Positions 44,088-56,220 of a DNA stretch of 64,000 nucleotides are shown here, one piece after another. This DNA comes from Multifurca ochricompacta (Eukaryota > Basidiomycota > Agaricomycetes > Russulales > Russulaceae), in assembly GCA_022496185.1 (NCBI GenBank), contig WTXG01000009.1, positions 310,001 through 374,000 of the forward strand, in the 5' to 3' direction. Numbering within the stretch: position 1 is the stretch's first letter; each line of letters opens with the position of its first letter. The notes beneath the pieces were generated by a model. That model was not told where the DNA came from and ran no database searches. It saw only the letters and a list, made by a program, of their open reading frames with translations. A program made the translations under genes and the position numbers.

Positions 44088-45613
44088 TTACTGGTGGGCT
44101 CTTGGTTCCGACGGATTCATGCCGTTAATCAGATCGATCAAATCACCTGCAACCGAAAAATCATCCATTCCCCTCCAATAGGCTTCTTCCTCTTCATCCT
44201 CCAGCTCTCCAATAGGCGCATCTCCATACTGTTGAATCCGAAGGTCGCTCACTACTGAGCCAACGTCAAGAGGAGAAACTTCAGCCAGTGGTGGAGGAAC
44301 CACGACTGCTGCTGAAACACCAGTAGCTGGTATAGGCGCCGGGGGCATTAAAGTCTCGTTCAGGTCATCCAGACACGTTTCCACGCCTTGAGACGTGATT
44401 ATGAATTCGATGGAGGCAGGGGTGCATACTGAGCTGAAAATCACTGTCAAACGGCGAACGGTGCTATCATCCATGCGCACGACTCCTCCCTCCGCGCGCT
44501 GCCGCTTGCGGTCATGGTTCCGTGCGGATATTGCATGGCGCCGGTCGGTGCGCGTGAGCATGATGCGCGCGTTGACTTGGTTGGCCCATACGAGTCCAAG
44601 AGCTGCACTCTTGGACCCCCCTTCAGCACAGCCAAAGATTCGCGCATGGTCTGCATAGATTAACTCGCCAGACAGGCCAGGGTCCGCGTTCGGCCGCTCC
44701 CAGACGTCTGTCACGCGATTGATGGCGACCACCGCTAACTGGTGCGTCGCCGCGAGTGCGTGTAGCTGTGCTGCGATAGCAGAGAGGTTGCGCGAGCGAT
44801 CGGCCAGGGTCGTTGTTGTGGATATCTTATCTTCTAATAGAAGGTCTGCGAGCGAGTCGATGATAAGCAGCTTGAGTGGCATAAACCGTGCCTTGGCAGC
44901 GTCAATCGTCGCAGGAAGGACTTGGGAAAGGACATATAAGAGTGAGTTTACTGACTTGATCACGCTGGTCTGGACATTATCGAGGTTACAGTGAGATCCC
45001 AGAAGAAGAGGGTTTTCGTGTAACAACTCAATTAAACGGGGTGTAGGTAAGCTGGTGGAAGTAGTGAGATAGCATGCTGAGCCATTGAGACCGCCTTGAG
45101 TGACGGGAAGCTGCACAAGAAGTGAGAGCTGTAGTGCCAGCTGTGTCTTCCCAGACGCGCTACATACACTAGCGTTATTGATGTATCCCAATAATAATAC
45201 ATGTGGGAAGACTCGCCCTTCCCCTGCGAGTTCCCAAATCATACCGACTCTGATACCACCCCCGAGCATCTGGTCGAGTAAGGTGTCACCTGTTGTGACC
45301 ACCTCGCTGCCATCGCGTATAACGTCTCTCAGAAGGCTAGGTGGGCGATCCAGAGCACGAGCAATGGAATCAACGATCTCCTGTACAACCTGCGGCGCCA
45401 ATCTACATCTCCGTGAAATATCAGAAATCGACGATAAGAGCACATCAGAGACAGTGAGAAAGCCGCCTGTGAAGCATCACGGTTGCGTTAATAGTAAATC
45501 ACAATACTTCATATTGTGTGGGGGGGGGGGGGTCAAGGACACACTTTTCTTCAACGCCGATTGCCAGTTGTGAGATATTCCGGTATAGAAGATAGAACTG
45601 TATCAGACATCAT
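44088..45613 (-). CDS. RecA-family recombination protein, RAD57/XRCC3 type
   Basis: RAD51 paralogue that helps load or stabilise the recombinase during homologous recombination. A short N-terminal helix-hairpin region (SALKKSGFLTVSDVLLSSIS, RRCRLAPQVVQEIVDS) precedes the ATPase: TTGDTLLDQMLGGGIRVGMI, Walker A GEGASGKTQLALQL once the GC-AG intron 45160-45216 is removed, Walker B LKLLIIDSLADLLLED, then AIAAQLHALAATHQLAVVAI and VWANQVNARIMLTRTDR. The C-terminal third is acidic and family-specific. First exon: MSDTVLSSIPEYLT from 45613 or one codon later; one added A at 45568-45569 (TT on the plus strand) is needed to continue NWQSALKKS, then an intron with a 13-G run leads to GFLTV. RAD57 and XRCC3 are hard to separate by eye. 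Confidence 0.82.
45160..45216 (-). other. GC-AG intron interrupting the Walker A codons
   Basis: 57 bases, donor GCGAGT, acceptor TGTAG. It is a multiple of three and has no stop, so a naive reading keeps it and puts 19 extra residues (beginning RVFPHVLLLGY) inside the P-loop. Removal restores GEGASGKT. Confidence 0.75.
45520..45532 (+). repeat. Poly-G run of 13
   Basis: Mononucleotide tract inside the deduced first intron of the RAD57-type gene (poly-C in the transcript). Its true length is doubtful in this assembly. Confidence 0.8.
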
Positions 45614-45783
45614 TTTGATATCCCAAGTGTTCCTTTGGTATGTAGGTTTGGAGAGGTTTGGAGTTTGTTACTGCCCATCGACAACAGTGGGCACAATGTT
45701 CAGGTTCACAGCAGGTTGCAGTGGGGTTCACTAAGAGCGGTTAGCGGTCCGATACAGCCCGGTCTACTTGACTTGTCATATAC
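45614..45783. promoter_or_regulatory. Divergent promoter, RAD57-type / chromodomain genes
   Basis: 170 bases between outward-facing starts of a recombination gene and a chromatin gene. No clear factor site. Confidence 0.4.
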
Positions 45784-46664
45784 ATGGCCCCCGACAAGGA
45801 CGCGGTCATCATTTCACGCTCTCCAAGCCCACCAGAGTCGGATGACGACGGGGAAGAATGGCCAGTGCATGGCATTGTGGGCGAAGACGTTGACGTCTTT
45901 GGAATCTCAAGGTACATTACATGCTGAATCGATGGCACCTTGCTGCCTTGTAGCTTACCTCTAATCTCCCAGTATGAGGCAAGCCCCGATTTTATTTTAT
46001 TTTACTTTATTTCGTTCACATCCTTATCAAAAATGAAGTATTGATGAACCTTCCAAGATCCGATGGCGAAACTGGAGCCGTACAGATGGTACCAACACGA
46101 CCTGGATGCGCGATCTCGAAGACAACCCTGCATTCGTCACCAGCTGGAACGAAGCGATGAAGCGTCAGCGTCTCAGAAAGGCTAAAGAGTCTCAATCAAT
46201 TGACTTGACTGTGCTGGCCACGACGCCAATCCATGACAGACTGACATTTGAACGTTCCGAGGCCGTAGAGGAGAAGATGGATGAGCGCCTACATAAGGCG
46301 CCCCAGGGCAAGCTATACCAGGGATGGATGGACGAAATCGAACGCCAGGTTGCCCATCATGAAAAACGAGGGAGTAAATCTTCTGTGACTCCTAAAACGC
46401 TTAGCAGACCTCCATCTTCTAGTCGGTGCGTCATACTTGTTGACTTCGCATTTTGGCCTCCCCTTGAATTGTGGGTAAAGTATCAAGGAAGGGTCTTACG
46501 CAGAAGGCTCGCGGTCGGCCGCATCGCGACCACGGCAAACACCTAGAACGCGACGCAGGAGAGGAGAGGCCTCGGCAGTACCAGTTGACGACTCTGATGA
46601 TATCGATTCCGACTCCAACGATCGGCCAGCCAGGATATTTAAACGTCGAACGCTAAGAAAGTAA
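45784..46664 (+). CDS. Chromodomain protein
   Basis: Small nuclear protein with one N-terminal chromodomain, probably a histone-methyl-lysine reader. Start MAPDKDAVIISRSPSPPESD, then the chromodomain WPVHGIVGEDVDVFGISRYE joined to IRWRNWSRTDGTNTTWMRDL; this lines up with HP1-type chromodomains in spacing (G...Y..RW..W ...NTTW). After it: DLEDNPAFVTSWNEAM, a charged region with a helix (DERLHKAPQGKLYQGWMDEI), and a basic/acidic C-terminus ending RIFKRRTLRK, likely a nuclear localisation signal. Joining the two halves of the chromodomain appears to need a 6-base exon (TATGAG, 45973-45978) with a GC donor after it and one extra G at 45911-45912; this part is tentative. No chromoshadow domain is visible. 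Confidence 0.7.
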
Positions 46665-46809
46665 AGCACTTCTTGTATGTGACGGTTCGGTTGCCCATCG
46701 CTATCTTCGTTGGAATGTCGAGGAATACACACACTTGTTAGATCACTAGAGAACTTGTCGGACAGGGCTGTAACGAGCTATACGCCATAAAATAAAATAA
46801 AAGCATTCG

Positions 46810-46836
46810 CCATCCATCCATCCATCCATCCATTCA
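46810..46836 (+). repeat. CCAT microsatellite
   Basis: About six tandem CCAT units in the short space between the convergent chromodomain and HID1 genes. Confidence 0.85.
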
Positions 46837-46916
46837 TTGGAGTGCATTTGGGGGAATAGGGGGATATGTGCAAAGAACAACGGATATGGCGCGAGCTTTA
46901 GGAAATCTCTGAGCCG

Positions 46917-49900
46917 TTACCTCAACGGCTGCTGAGATGACTCTGTACCTCCCCGACCAAGGAGACCTCCAACCACGCTGGATACTGCCTCTGTAAGCTG
47001 ACGCTGATTGTTTTGCACGTGCTTAACGTAGAACAATCGGACGCTAGTTGAGTTCCAAATCCCAAGTGGCGTCATACTGCGCACGTAAATTTCGCCCCAA
47101 GTTAATGATGAGAGCCATACAATGGAAGATTCGGACCACTGCAGATCGAATTAGCTATGCATCACTTAATAACAGAGAGATAATCACTAACAATGAATCT
47201 TCGCGGGTTGAGAGGCGGCGGAGTTGGTAGGATGTGTTTCAGGGAAATGTGCCCAAGGTAGTCAAGGATTGCATTAGTTGGGTTTGGTTTATGCGATGCT
47301 TGAAATTCTTGAATTTTGGGCATCAGCTCAGAGATGATCAGCATGACTGGGTCGAGAGGAAGTCTAAAAATGGGTGAGTTGAAAAGCTGGAGTTTATCCA
47401 GACAAAGAGCTTGACACACCCCTGCTGCCACGATGTCACCTGTAAGCGCTGTAGTCAGTGTCCTCCTCGGCCATGCAGTCAGGACATAACCCTCACCCAT
47501 TCCTGCGTTGGTACGAATCCATTCCGCCCAACAGCAGTTGCAGTCACACGATCTAAGCTGTTTTCCGTGTCCAACGACATAGATCGCTGCTCCCGCATCT
47601 TGCCTCTCGCCTTTTCTGACACGGCAGTCGGGATGCCCGAGAGCGTTTGTTCTATTGAAGGCGACATGGGCAACTGCAACGAAGGGGTGTCTTCCGCATT
47701 TCCCGCTGGCTCCTGTAGTGGGGAGTCTCGTGGCACTACCCGAACTTCCGTCAGGCTATCAGCAGACTGCTCCCTACTTGAGATACCGAGAGCGTTTTCC
47801 CGTTCGAGCATCCTCTGCTTCTCTTCGTGCGCTTGGTCGTACTCTTCTTCCGCCGCGCGGCTCTTTCCTTTAGTATTGGCGGTGTGGGTCTGGTCTTCTT
47901 TTGCCCGTTGAATTCTCCGCACGTCGCGTAGACCCCTCGCTAGCGTGAAGGTCCCAAGGTCCTCAAAAGTCCTGTGCGCTCTCAATAGAGCATAAATCAA
48001 ATTGGGGTTTTCTGAAGGATGGCGCGCTATGATGGAGTTGAAAACCTCTACCCTGGAGTCACAGTTTGGATAGTGTACTTCGGCAGTTCGGCACGACTCA
48101 CATAAAGAACAAAAGCCTCGGGTGGCCTTCATCGGCTAATAAGAATGCTGGGTTCGCAAATGAGCTGAAGAGCTGGAGCAAGCGTGTTGCAGAATTAACG
48201 TTGAGGTTTTTATAGTATGGCGCCGAGTTTGACAAAGCGATGATCAGGGCTGGATACATCGAGCTCAGAGACCCAGAGGTCGTTGCAATGATGAAGTAGA
48301 CGGCCTGTAATAGTTGTCGCCATCGACAACTTTGCGAAAGTCCAAAATACACGCACATTAATCATGAAATCTGCCGTAGCTCCACCAACGTTCCACTTCG
48401 TGGGGATGTGTGAGGATCTGATCGGGAATGTAAGTCGCAGGCCAAAAGCGTGCTCAGCAGAGAGGGTCTGGATGATGTAGGACAATGCTCGACAGAGCCC
48501 GTGCTGTTCTGCCATGCTAGGTCAGGACAGGGGGATAGACGTTGACACTGAGCTATTACCAGGCTTGTCCTTAGTCTCAAGGAATAGGCATAGAAGATAT
48601 GCAAGAATATCCATAGACTTCTCTTGTTCCAAGAGGTAAGCCCTGAATTTCTGCGTGATGAAGTACGCTTGATCCCATGTACACCGGTTAAAAATGGGGC
48701 CTCATACCTTGTTCAATTCAATCATTTTCCAGAACAGGATAACTAGATTGCCGTAAGGTCATTTCCGCGCGGATAAATACTCGTGGCCCTCACTCGTATC
48801 CACGATATATGGGACGGATCTCCTTGACCCCGGAAGCATATTATTAATAGAGGCCATTTGCTGCTCTAATATCCCAAGAATACCGTCGACTATGAACGCA
48901 AAGTCCCCAGTTCGGTGCTGTGTGCATCCGCTTAGAATAGCAAAAAGGCAGATTCTGATAGTTGACGCACTACTTTTGCCAGGAAATATCTGAACGCGTT
49001 CGTCTTCAATGCAGGCGCATAGGTCTGAAGTTCACTGGAGCTAGTAGGAGTATCCCTTGCGCTGCCACTCTGAAAGTCCAAGAGAGCGCAAAGAACTTGG
49101 AAGCAGACACTGACAAGATTAGCTCTCGAGTCCTCTCCTTTGAATACAAGATGGTTGTACGGAAGTCGACCAGCAACGCCACTGATAACAGTGGCATTTG
49201 ACGGTTGCGATGAGTTCATAGTCGTATTCAGTAGAGAGCAAAGGATAGTCAACACGTCCCGTCGCTGGGTATGTTGAACAAAATGAAGGGTGTACAGGGA
49301 AGGCGTAGTGAACAACGATGATGGTGGTGAATATACCTGACGGGAGAGAAGGACGAGTAGAAGACGTAGCACTTCCGTCTTATTGGCATCATACGCTTGA
49401 GCGGGTCCAAGGCCGGCGGTTGAGCCCACACCCTTTTCCCTACATAACCAGTAAAAACGAATTACCGATGATTGAACAGGTCGCTCACCAGATAATGTAG
49501 TTAATTTTGTAATGATCTACCTGTAACTTTGGGGGCAGGGTGAACCCGCAGCAAAAGAGGAGGTCTATCAGACAGCTGAAGAGTCGTTCCGCAAGGGAAG
49601 GATGTGTCGTGGTTTGTTTCGGAGGGATTTGGGGCAACGGACTGGCCGGAGGTGTGCCACTCTCCACATCCTCATCCTCATCCTCGATAATGAATTGAGG
49701 TGTTTGTTCCATCTGTTCGCTGTGATTCTGGCCTTCGATCACATCCTTTTTCCATAAGACCTCTTTTTCAAAAACGCTCGGTTCACTTTCCAGTTCAAAA
49801 ATCACAGGAAAGACACGCTGTAGGACCCTTATGCAATTCAGGACCTCCTTAGTTGTGTTGCGATCTGTAGCACCCCCTTTGATAAGGGATGACGCGAAAG

Positions 49901-50410
49901 AAGTGACGTATGTCGTTGGAGCGGAAGGAAACGTGTGGTCAGAGACGAGATTGAAGAGGCGAGAAGTAATGACGCGGATGAGGGTAGCAACATTTTCGGG
50001 CGCTTCGATCAGTGCCCGACGAACTTTGGATGTGATTAACACAAATGAATCTGTGAGATGGTCCACAGCTCACTGTCTTGGGGTGAAATGAGAGAGAATA
50101 CATCGGAAGCTGAGTCGAAGAGAACAGTATACTGTAAAATTGATGAAGGAAATTAGTCCGCTGGCCCAGGATCGCATGACGAAAAGTACTTCATGTACCT
50201 GATCCCAGTAAGCGTCTCTCTCCCCTATGTTCTACACGACTCAAGTTCATTTAAGCACTTCGCCTTCTTAAATCCACTAGATGCACGCACGCGGTTTGAT
50301 GCCAATTTCGAGATTCCACTCGGTTGGCTACGAAATGCAAGCTTTGCCTCGTCACCAAGTAATGCAAACGGGGAGGAAAGCTTCTGTGGAAGTTTTGACA
50401 GTACTGACAT
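46917..50410 (-). CDS. HID1: HID1-family protein
   Basis: Large helical peripheral membrane protein of the HID1 family, acting at the Golgi in sorting and vesicle formation. Recognisable segments in order: ASDVFSLISPQ, ENVATLIRVITSRLFNLVSD, ATDRNTTKEVLNCIRVLQRV, acidic insert FIIEDEDEDVESG, LAERLFSCLIDLLFCCGFTL, GVGSTAGLGPAQAYDANKTE then VLRLLLVLLSRQVY, SNATVISGVAGRLPYNHLVF, PALKTNAFRYFLAKV, a Ser/Pro/charged region (47480-47900) and a terminal helix RLFYVKHVQNNQRQLTEAVS followed by SVVGGLLGRGG to the stop at 46917. More than ten introns. The first exon (MSVLSKLPQKLSSPFALLGD, EAKLAFR) fits weakly and the start is tentative. Confidence 0.85.
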
Positions 50411-51275
50411 GATAACGGACTAAATGAAGGACGAGAGTTGCTTAGTACTTAGATGATCAAGAAGTCAAAGCTGTTGCGAGAGTTCGAGGGCTCGAGGGTC
50501 ACGCAGCGGCAGACACGGTCCGACATGGTAACAACGGGGACGGAGACGGGGACGGGGACGGGGTTAGCGGGTCTTATCGATACCGGACCGGAACAGAATG
50601 ATTGAAAACAGAGAACAAAGAACGGAACACCACAGGACGGCCAGTTGAACAATTCCATCACACAAATAAACGCACGTCTAATGTATGTGACAGATAGCAA
50701 CTGTCCAACTGATGAAAGAAAAAAAAATACAGTACCATTCCGAGTTGAATGGATCATTACACGTCAGCGCAGCGCTGACAGATGTCGGCTGATGGGTTTC
50801 AGTTTCAGTAAAAGCGGTGATATCACACGTATCAATTCAACTCATTGGATAGTAGCGGAAAGCGAAACCCAGCAGCCTAGAAGCCTACTTGGAACCTTGA
50901 ACCATGCCTTCGCCCACCACCACACTCACGACAGTTCTCGCCACCATGATGCAAGCACAAGGTGAGTTGTTAGGCACTGTAGTTACCATCATGATCGATG
51001 ACCAACAATCCAAAAAAAGCCACCAATGTGCGGCCTTTAATGGATTGATTGGAATCATTATCCATCTAACACAGAGACGTGGGTTTACGTTAAGGTCCAA
51101 CGAGATTCTAATGAACAAAATCCTAAACAAAAAAGGGAAAACCCTCGTCTCAAGAGAGTCGTAAAGAAATGTGTAACTAAGTTGATGGTCATTACAGAAG
51201 TTGTTGTAATCATCGTTATCCTCCAGATAACTAACTTAAGGTCAAGGTTTTTTTATCCCATCAGGAACGCCGTTC
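50411..51275. other. Intergenic region, HID1 promoter side
   Basis: 865 bases. Contains a GGGGAC tandem repeat at 50527-50561 and no convincing ORF. Holds the HID1 promoter and the 3' end of the cupredoxin-like gene. Confidence 0.4.
50527..50561 (+). repeat. GGGGAC short tandem repeat
   Basis: About five imperfect copies of a G-rich hexamer (ggggacggagacggggacgg and on), in the HID1 upstream region. G-quadruplex capable. Confidence 0.7.
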
Positions 51276-52261
51276 TCACGCCAGCGTTATGCCAAACGCT
51301 GCAGCCAATAGTGCGAAGATGCTATTGGCAACAATGCGTCCCGCGTCGGATTTAGAAGTGCTGCTTGCTTTACTTCCTGACGACGAGGACGATGCGGAGG
51401 GCGTAGTAGTTGCCACCGCGTTTACACCACCTGTCACCGGGCCATTGTCGGAAACCTACAAAGCGGCGCCAAAGACATGAGTTCACGGAAGGCCTACGAA
51501 ACAGGGAAACGACTCACGGTCTTTTCATTCGAACCAATGGCCTTCGCAGCAGCCAAGAACGCCGCACCAGTATTTCCAGAACTAGGTGCATTGATAGAAC
51601 TACAACAATCCGTCAGTACACAACGACAAAAACAAGAATGTGGGGTGGCTCTCAGCGTCACTTACCCGACCATTCCGAGACCGCAGTGGATTGCCGCCTT
51701 ACAGTAGAACCAAATGGCTGTATCATGATTGGTTAAGACCACGTAGAAAGTGTCAACACAGATGCCTCCTTACGTTCTTGGTCATTTGTAATCTTGATAC
51801 TGAATTGTTTCGATTCCTGCAGACCAGAGTCAAATCCACCAGGCGAGCTACCGGCCGCCGCCAGATACGTGCAGGGGTTTGCGAATGTGGATTGTGTGAC
51901 GGAATGAGGACCTGCGCTCCTGTACGTCACATGGATGAGAATTAAACCATCCACAAAGTCAAATGCGGTCCATACGGGAAGGTGAATGTCACGACTGTGC
52001 CATTACTTGCGTTGAAGTTCGCCGGGTTGAATGTCAATTGTCCTCCAGGGGCAACGTCGACCTGAGAGGTGTGTCAAAGAAGAGAAACGCCATAAAAAAA
52101 ATGCATGCACAACATACATTTACACCGCTTGAACTGCTTGTTGACGCTGATGGAGCGGCTGCAGAGCTAGAACTGGCGACCGGGTTGGGATCGCCATAAC
52201 CATACTGAGCTTTGACAAGGACAGGGAGAAATACAACGGTCAATGGCAAAGAGAACTTCAT
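51276..52261 (-). CDS. Extracellular serine-rich cupredoxin-like GPI protein
   Basis: Secreted or cell-wall protein with one cupredoxin fold. Signal peptide MKFSLPLTVVFLPVLVKAQ, Ser/Ala linker, then the cupredoxin core VDVAPGGQLTFNPANFNAS, NGTVVTFTFPYGPHSVTQST, FANPCTYLAAAGSSPGGFDS, IWFYCKAAIHCGLGMVG. The potential copper ligands are a His in GPHSV, a Cys in FYCK and a His in AIHCGLGM, as in fungal extracellular serine-rich proteins. The C-terminus is INAPSSGNTGAAFLAAAKAI, Thr/Ser-rich, then a hydrophobic GPI signal (NSIFALLAAAFGITLA). About five introns. Expression in these fungi often follows development or pathogenic or symbiotic growth, but nothing here shows that. The frame could be followed without indels. 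Confidence 0.82.
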
Positions 52262-53448
52262 GATCGTAGATGAGGGCGTGACAGAGTAAATTCTTGATAC
52301 AAGGGATATTTGGGAGTGGGACGAGATGGTCCATACAACCCAGTCACTTTTAAATTATTATAGGAAGATTGTATGGCGTGGGAGTGTGAACAATAAGCAC
52401 CATCATCCATGGGTGGGTGGATCGTACGAACTGAGATTGTTCGAGCCAATTGTATGGGGGGACCATGTCTCAAACTCAAATTCCTATATTAGGATCAATT
52501 CATTTCCACAAGGCTGACAGCACGACACTTTTCCCAGGCGTTCTCTCACCGCCGCGAGCGCGAGCGCCTCTAGTCTAGTCTGAATAATACCGTATTGCAG
52601 CGCATTCCGGTGATGGCCTGAGAATGTTTGAGGGAAATAAATGCCTCGCCGGCTGTTATTGTCATTCGCTTATTGGCTTCAGCCCCAGGTCAACTTGGAC
52701 GTGAGGCTGTTGTGGTAATTTGAGTTAACCCCCCAAGTTGGCCCGCATCAAATGATTGTGGTGCCGGTGCAAATAAGAATTGAATGTTTTCACATTTCCA
52801 TCCATCTTTATCTTTCCGACAATGGAATAGTGACACAGAGCGCGCACTTCATGCCAGGCAGAACTTGAGGGGTAAATGCGCAGCAAAATGACTTACGTAC
52901 CGTGGGACCCCCAACTCACGCCTCATGACTGCACCCGGAGCATTGATAATGGATAATGGCAGTGGTTCGGCACAGCCGCTCATCTATTGCCCGACAGCCG
53001 TCGCCGCCCAGTCCTGTTGTTACATACAATTCGGCATGACGTACATATACTTGCTTCTCCGAGATCACCGTCAGCTCGATGCTCACACAAAGTCGCGGCA
53101 TCAGTGCTGCTGACCCCAAGTAACTTCCGTGAAGGAAACTTCCCGAAGCTGAGAATAAGGGCTCGAGGCACACAGACGCTGCCTCGATGTTGGAGGTAGG
53201 TAGGGATGAATGCAATTGACATGCGAATTTAATGGCACTTGCAGGAAGGAAGGAATAGATACTAACTCTACTTTCGCGAGCGCTCCGAAACGGAGGGAGG
53301 TACCCTCATGTTATAATCTTGTAATATTGCTATAATAATTAGGAATGCTGTAAGGTCGTGTCTACACGCAGCTGACTGATAGAACACAGTCAAAATATAC
53401 AACTTGCGCGAAGAATGCGGATTAAACCGTTTGCACTAGAGTCGTCCG
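52262..53448. other. 1.2 kb intergenic region
   Basis: Promoter of the cupredoxin-like gene on the left, 3' end of the polymerase subunit gene on the right. ORFs here are short and without domains. No repeat recognised. Confidence 0.4.
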
Positions 53449-55242
53449 TTATGCAGAACGTGTCAGAATATCTTCCGTTAACCTAACTATTCGAACGTTC
53501 AGCGACGTCAATCCAACAAGTACAAGGACACCAGTTTGCGCAAAGGATGGAACGAGAACAACTCGAGATCTACGCTTCCCATCTCTAACAAGACGGGTCG
53601 CAAACCGCGGTTGACATCCAATCGCATATATGTCTGGTGTCTCTGCGATGATGAAAGGATCAACTGTAAAGAATGGATGGCACCAAAGCGTATCTGGTGC
53701 CGTCGGTGCCATGTGACGCCAGTGGAGAGTTGCTTCTGCTAGGTCCAGCCGGGTGGCCGGCGCAGTGGGTACGTACTTGCACATGTCATTGAGCGGCTGT
53801 CCAGATGTTGCCAATATGGTTCGGATGTGCGTACTCCCAGAGGTCGTTAATTCCGTTGGATCCGCCTCGTCACCACTTCCTTTTATACCGAAGGCCAGGC
53901 GGATGTATGTAGGATTTGTTTCACAATAGAAGGATGCATACGAGGATGTGGGACCCAACATAGCCCTTGGAAGAGCCTGTTGAGGAAGAATAGTCCCAGA
54001 AGGGTCTGATTCCCCTGGAAGGATGTGCAGTGCCACTGATTCGGATAAATCATGAAGGTGGGCAGAGAGGCTATGGACTGGATGAGGTGAGAAGGTAACA
54101 GTGTCGTTCCCATGTCGACGCTACAGCCATGAGAGATCAGATGTTAGCAGAGCAACATATAGTTGTCGTACCGATCTCTTATCCTCCTTTTCCTTTTCTT
54201 TTTCTTCATCGACAACCATGCCATTTGCTCCTAATGGGGCCAGTGAATTACCCAGGATTACAACGCGGCTGATTTGTGAGGCAAAGCCCTGGCCGTCAAG
54301 GTCACCGCACGCCCCCGTCAGGTACTCGACCAGAACCTGGGTCTGAGCCTCGGATGCGGGGGACGATCCTATGTCCAGACCAGAGAGAAACGCTACGTAT
54401 GCGTTCTGAGCGTCACTTCCTGGACCGACAGAAGTCTGGGAGATGTCTAGGGCAGTTTTTCCACACATCTAATCGCAGCACAAGTGGTCAACGCTTACCA
54501 TCGACGTCCATTCGGTCGTCTTCACCTGCTTGCGGCGCCATCCCGGGAAAACACAGGTCAACCACTTCAAACTCGCCGCTGTTGGTCTCCGCGCCCAGCG
54601 CACCAACAATGACGCCTGTCACGAGTTGAGTATCATCAAGAATCCTACCAACCAACTTGATTCGACCCGATTCATCCTCAAGCATGACCTGATCGTCCTG
54701 CGAATGAATTTTCGCTAACGGTGGAGGAGCAGGAATGGAGTGCTTTTGTTAAGTGATTCAGCGCAAAGGCAAAGGTAAAGAAGAGCTCGGCTCACGTCAC
54801 GTCCGATGTCTTCGAGCACATTCGGCTTGAGCGGCATATCCATATAGACAGTCCCAACGACAAAACAAAGCTTCCCTTTGGAAACGTCGAGCACTCTGGC
54901 TACAAGCTTCGGAGATCCTTTAGACGAACGGGGCATCAGTGGAATTGGGCTACAGCTTCCACTGATCCCTACGGAATCGTGACTTACCGCGGATATTTTT
55001 CCACCTTTTCGCGGCTTCTTTCTCCACGAATGCTCTGAGAAGCCGCAATCTAACAAAATATATGTTCGCATACTGGTGCTTAAATGATTTGTTGACAGAT
55101 TTGATGGAGAATGAAGGTGTTGAGTCCGTTGAGGGCAGGACAGTTGTTGGAAGTCGGATGATCGGAGTCGAAGGTATGGCGCTAGCAAATGATTAGGAGG
55201 TTGAAATGGTGACTAGATTAGAACCAACACAGGTTTCATCAT
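53449..55242 (-). CDS. DNA polymerase delta small subunit (POLD2/Cdc1/Pol31)
   Basis: Essential B-subunit of DNA polymerase delta, an OB fold plus inactivated calcineurin-like phosphoesterase domain. N-terminal part: SFKHQYANIYFVRLRLLRAF, EKEAAKRWKNIRG, KLVARVLDVSKGKLCFVVGT with VYMDMPLKPNVLEDIGRD. OB region: QVMLEDESGRIKLVGRILDD. Phosphoesterase-like region: FLSGLDIGSSPASEAQTQVL, SRVVILGNSLAPLGANG, VALHILPGESDPSGTILPQQ with LPRAM, GQPLNDMCKY, TAPDTLWCHPFFTVDPFIIA then ETPDIYAIGCQPRFATR. About six introns. The start is unclear: an ATG at 55242 followed by a short exon is the best guess. The junction around 54060-54190 is not fully resolved. Confidence 0.88.
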
Positions 55243-56220
55243 AAAGAGGGTGAGCAGAAGACACCTCTCCAATGTTGCTCACTGAGTGACGATGGGGGCG
55301 TCCTTAAATCTTGAACCTTTGAACGACGAAACGCGGTAGTCGAAGTCGCGTCCGTGAATGAGTATATGTCACTGTCACGGGTCACAGCTTGCTTAATCTT
55401 CTGACCCGACCGGCAATCTTGTAAAACGCAAACGCGATTCACCCAAGGTGATTCATCCCTCAGCAGCCAGGATGATTTTGAACCTCTAAGATACCAGCTG
55501 GCCGTAACTTGGAGATCTGAATTTGAGCGTTGAGGCAAATCACACATGAATGTACTCGGAATTACGACGAAATCATATCTCGCTTCATTAAGCATTTCAT
55601 GGTTTCTAGCACGTCACGTCTATCATCAGCATCAGTGCGGCCCGCGTCCGTAGCCTGGCCTCAATGTTCCACGGCGTCATCAGTTTATGTCGGTTGAGCC
55701 TTCAAGCGCGAATTTCTCACGGCCTTCCATGAACATGGACTCAGGCCAATACTTCAAAAGGGGGGGTGTAACTTGTGGGCGTGATGTAAGACATGCACTA
55801 TAGGAATAAACGTGTCGATCAGAAGTGATACACCAAAGACGTTGTTAAGGAGAGAGCTATGAGGTGAGACGCTCAGGCGTACTCGGATCAGATCTCAGCA
55901 ATTCTGGTACTGCTTGTACGGGAGCGGAGGAACGGCACATTAAAGCACGAGGGCCCAGGAGAGGACCATCCGGAGTAAGCTTAGCTTAGTTAGGAGGAGG
56001 TACTAATGATATGATATGATATGATATGAGATCTGGCCAGTTCCCTATCCTATTAACGTTCAATGTCACCTATGACGTCAGCGGCGGTAGTCCCCTATTG
56101 ATCGATTCCTCTCAATCCAATCAGAATCAGAATCAGAGCGAGCGAGAGTACCATAAATTGCATATAAACCCAAACGATTATCTCTTTACTTCTCCCCCCT
56201 CTAAAAAAACACCCTTGATC
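55243..56220. other. Divergent intergenic region
   Basis: 978 bases between the polymerase subunit gene and the glutamate decarboxylase gene. Contains the TATGA repeat at 56006-56030 and CAGAAT repeats near 56122. A small minus-strand ORF (55239-55595) has no recognisable domain. Confidence 0.4.
56006..56030 (+). repeat. ATATG pentanucleotide repeat
   Basis: Four to five tandem ATATG units about 190 bases before the glutamate decarboxylase start. Confidence 0.8.

Noticed and set aside
47411..47911. Plus-strand 166-codon ORF
   Set aside because: Antisense to the charged C-terminal region of HID1, where the minus frame carries the coherent protein.
56006..56030. ATATG repeat as a regulatory operator
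   Set aside because: A simple microsatellite explains it; no dyad or known binding site.
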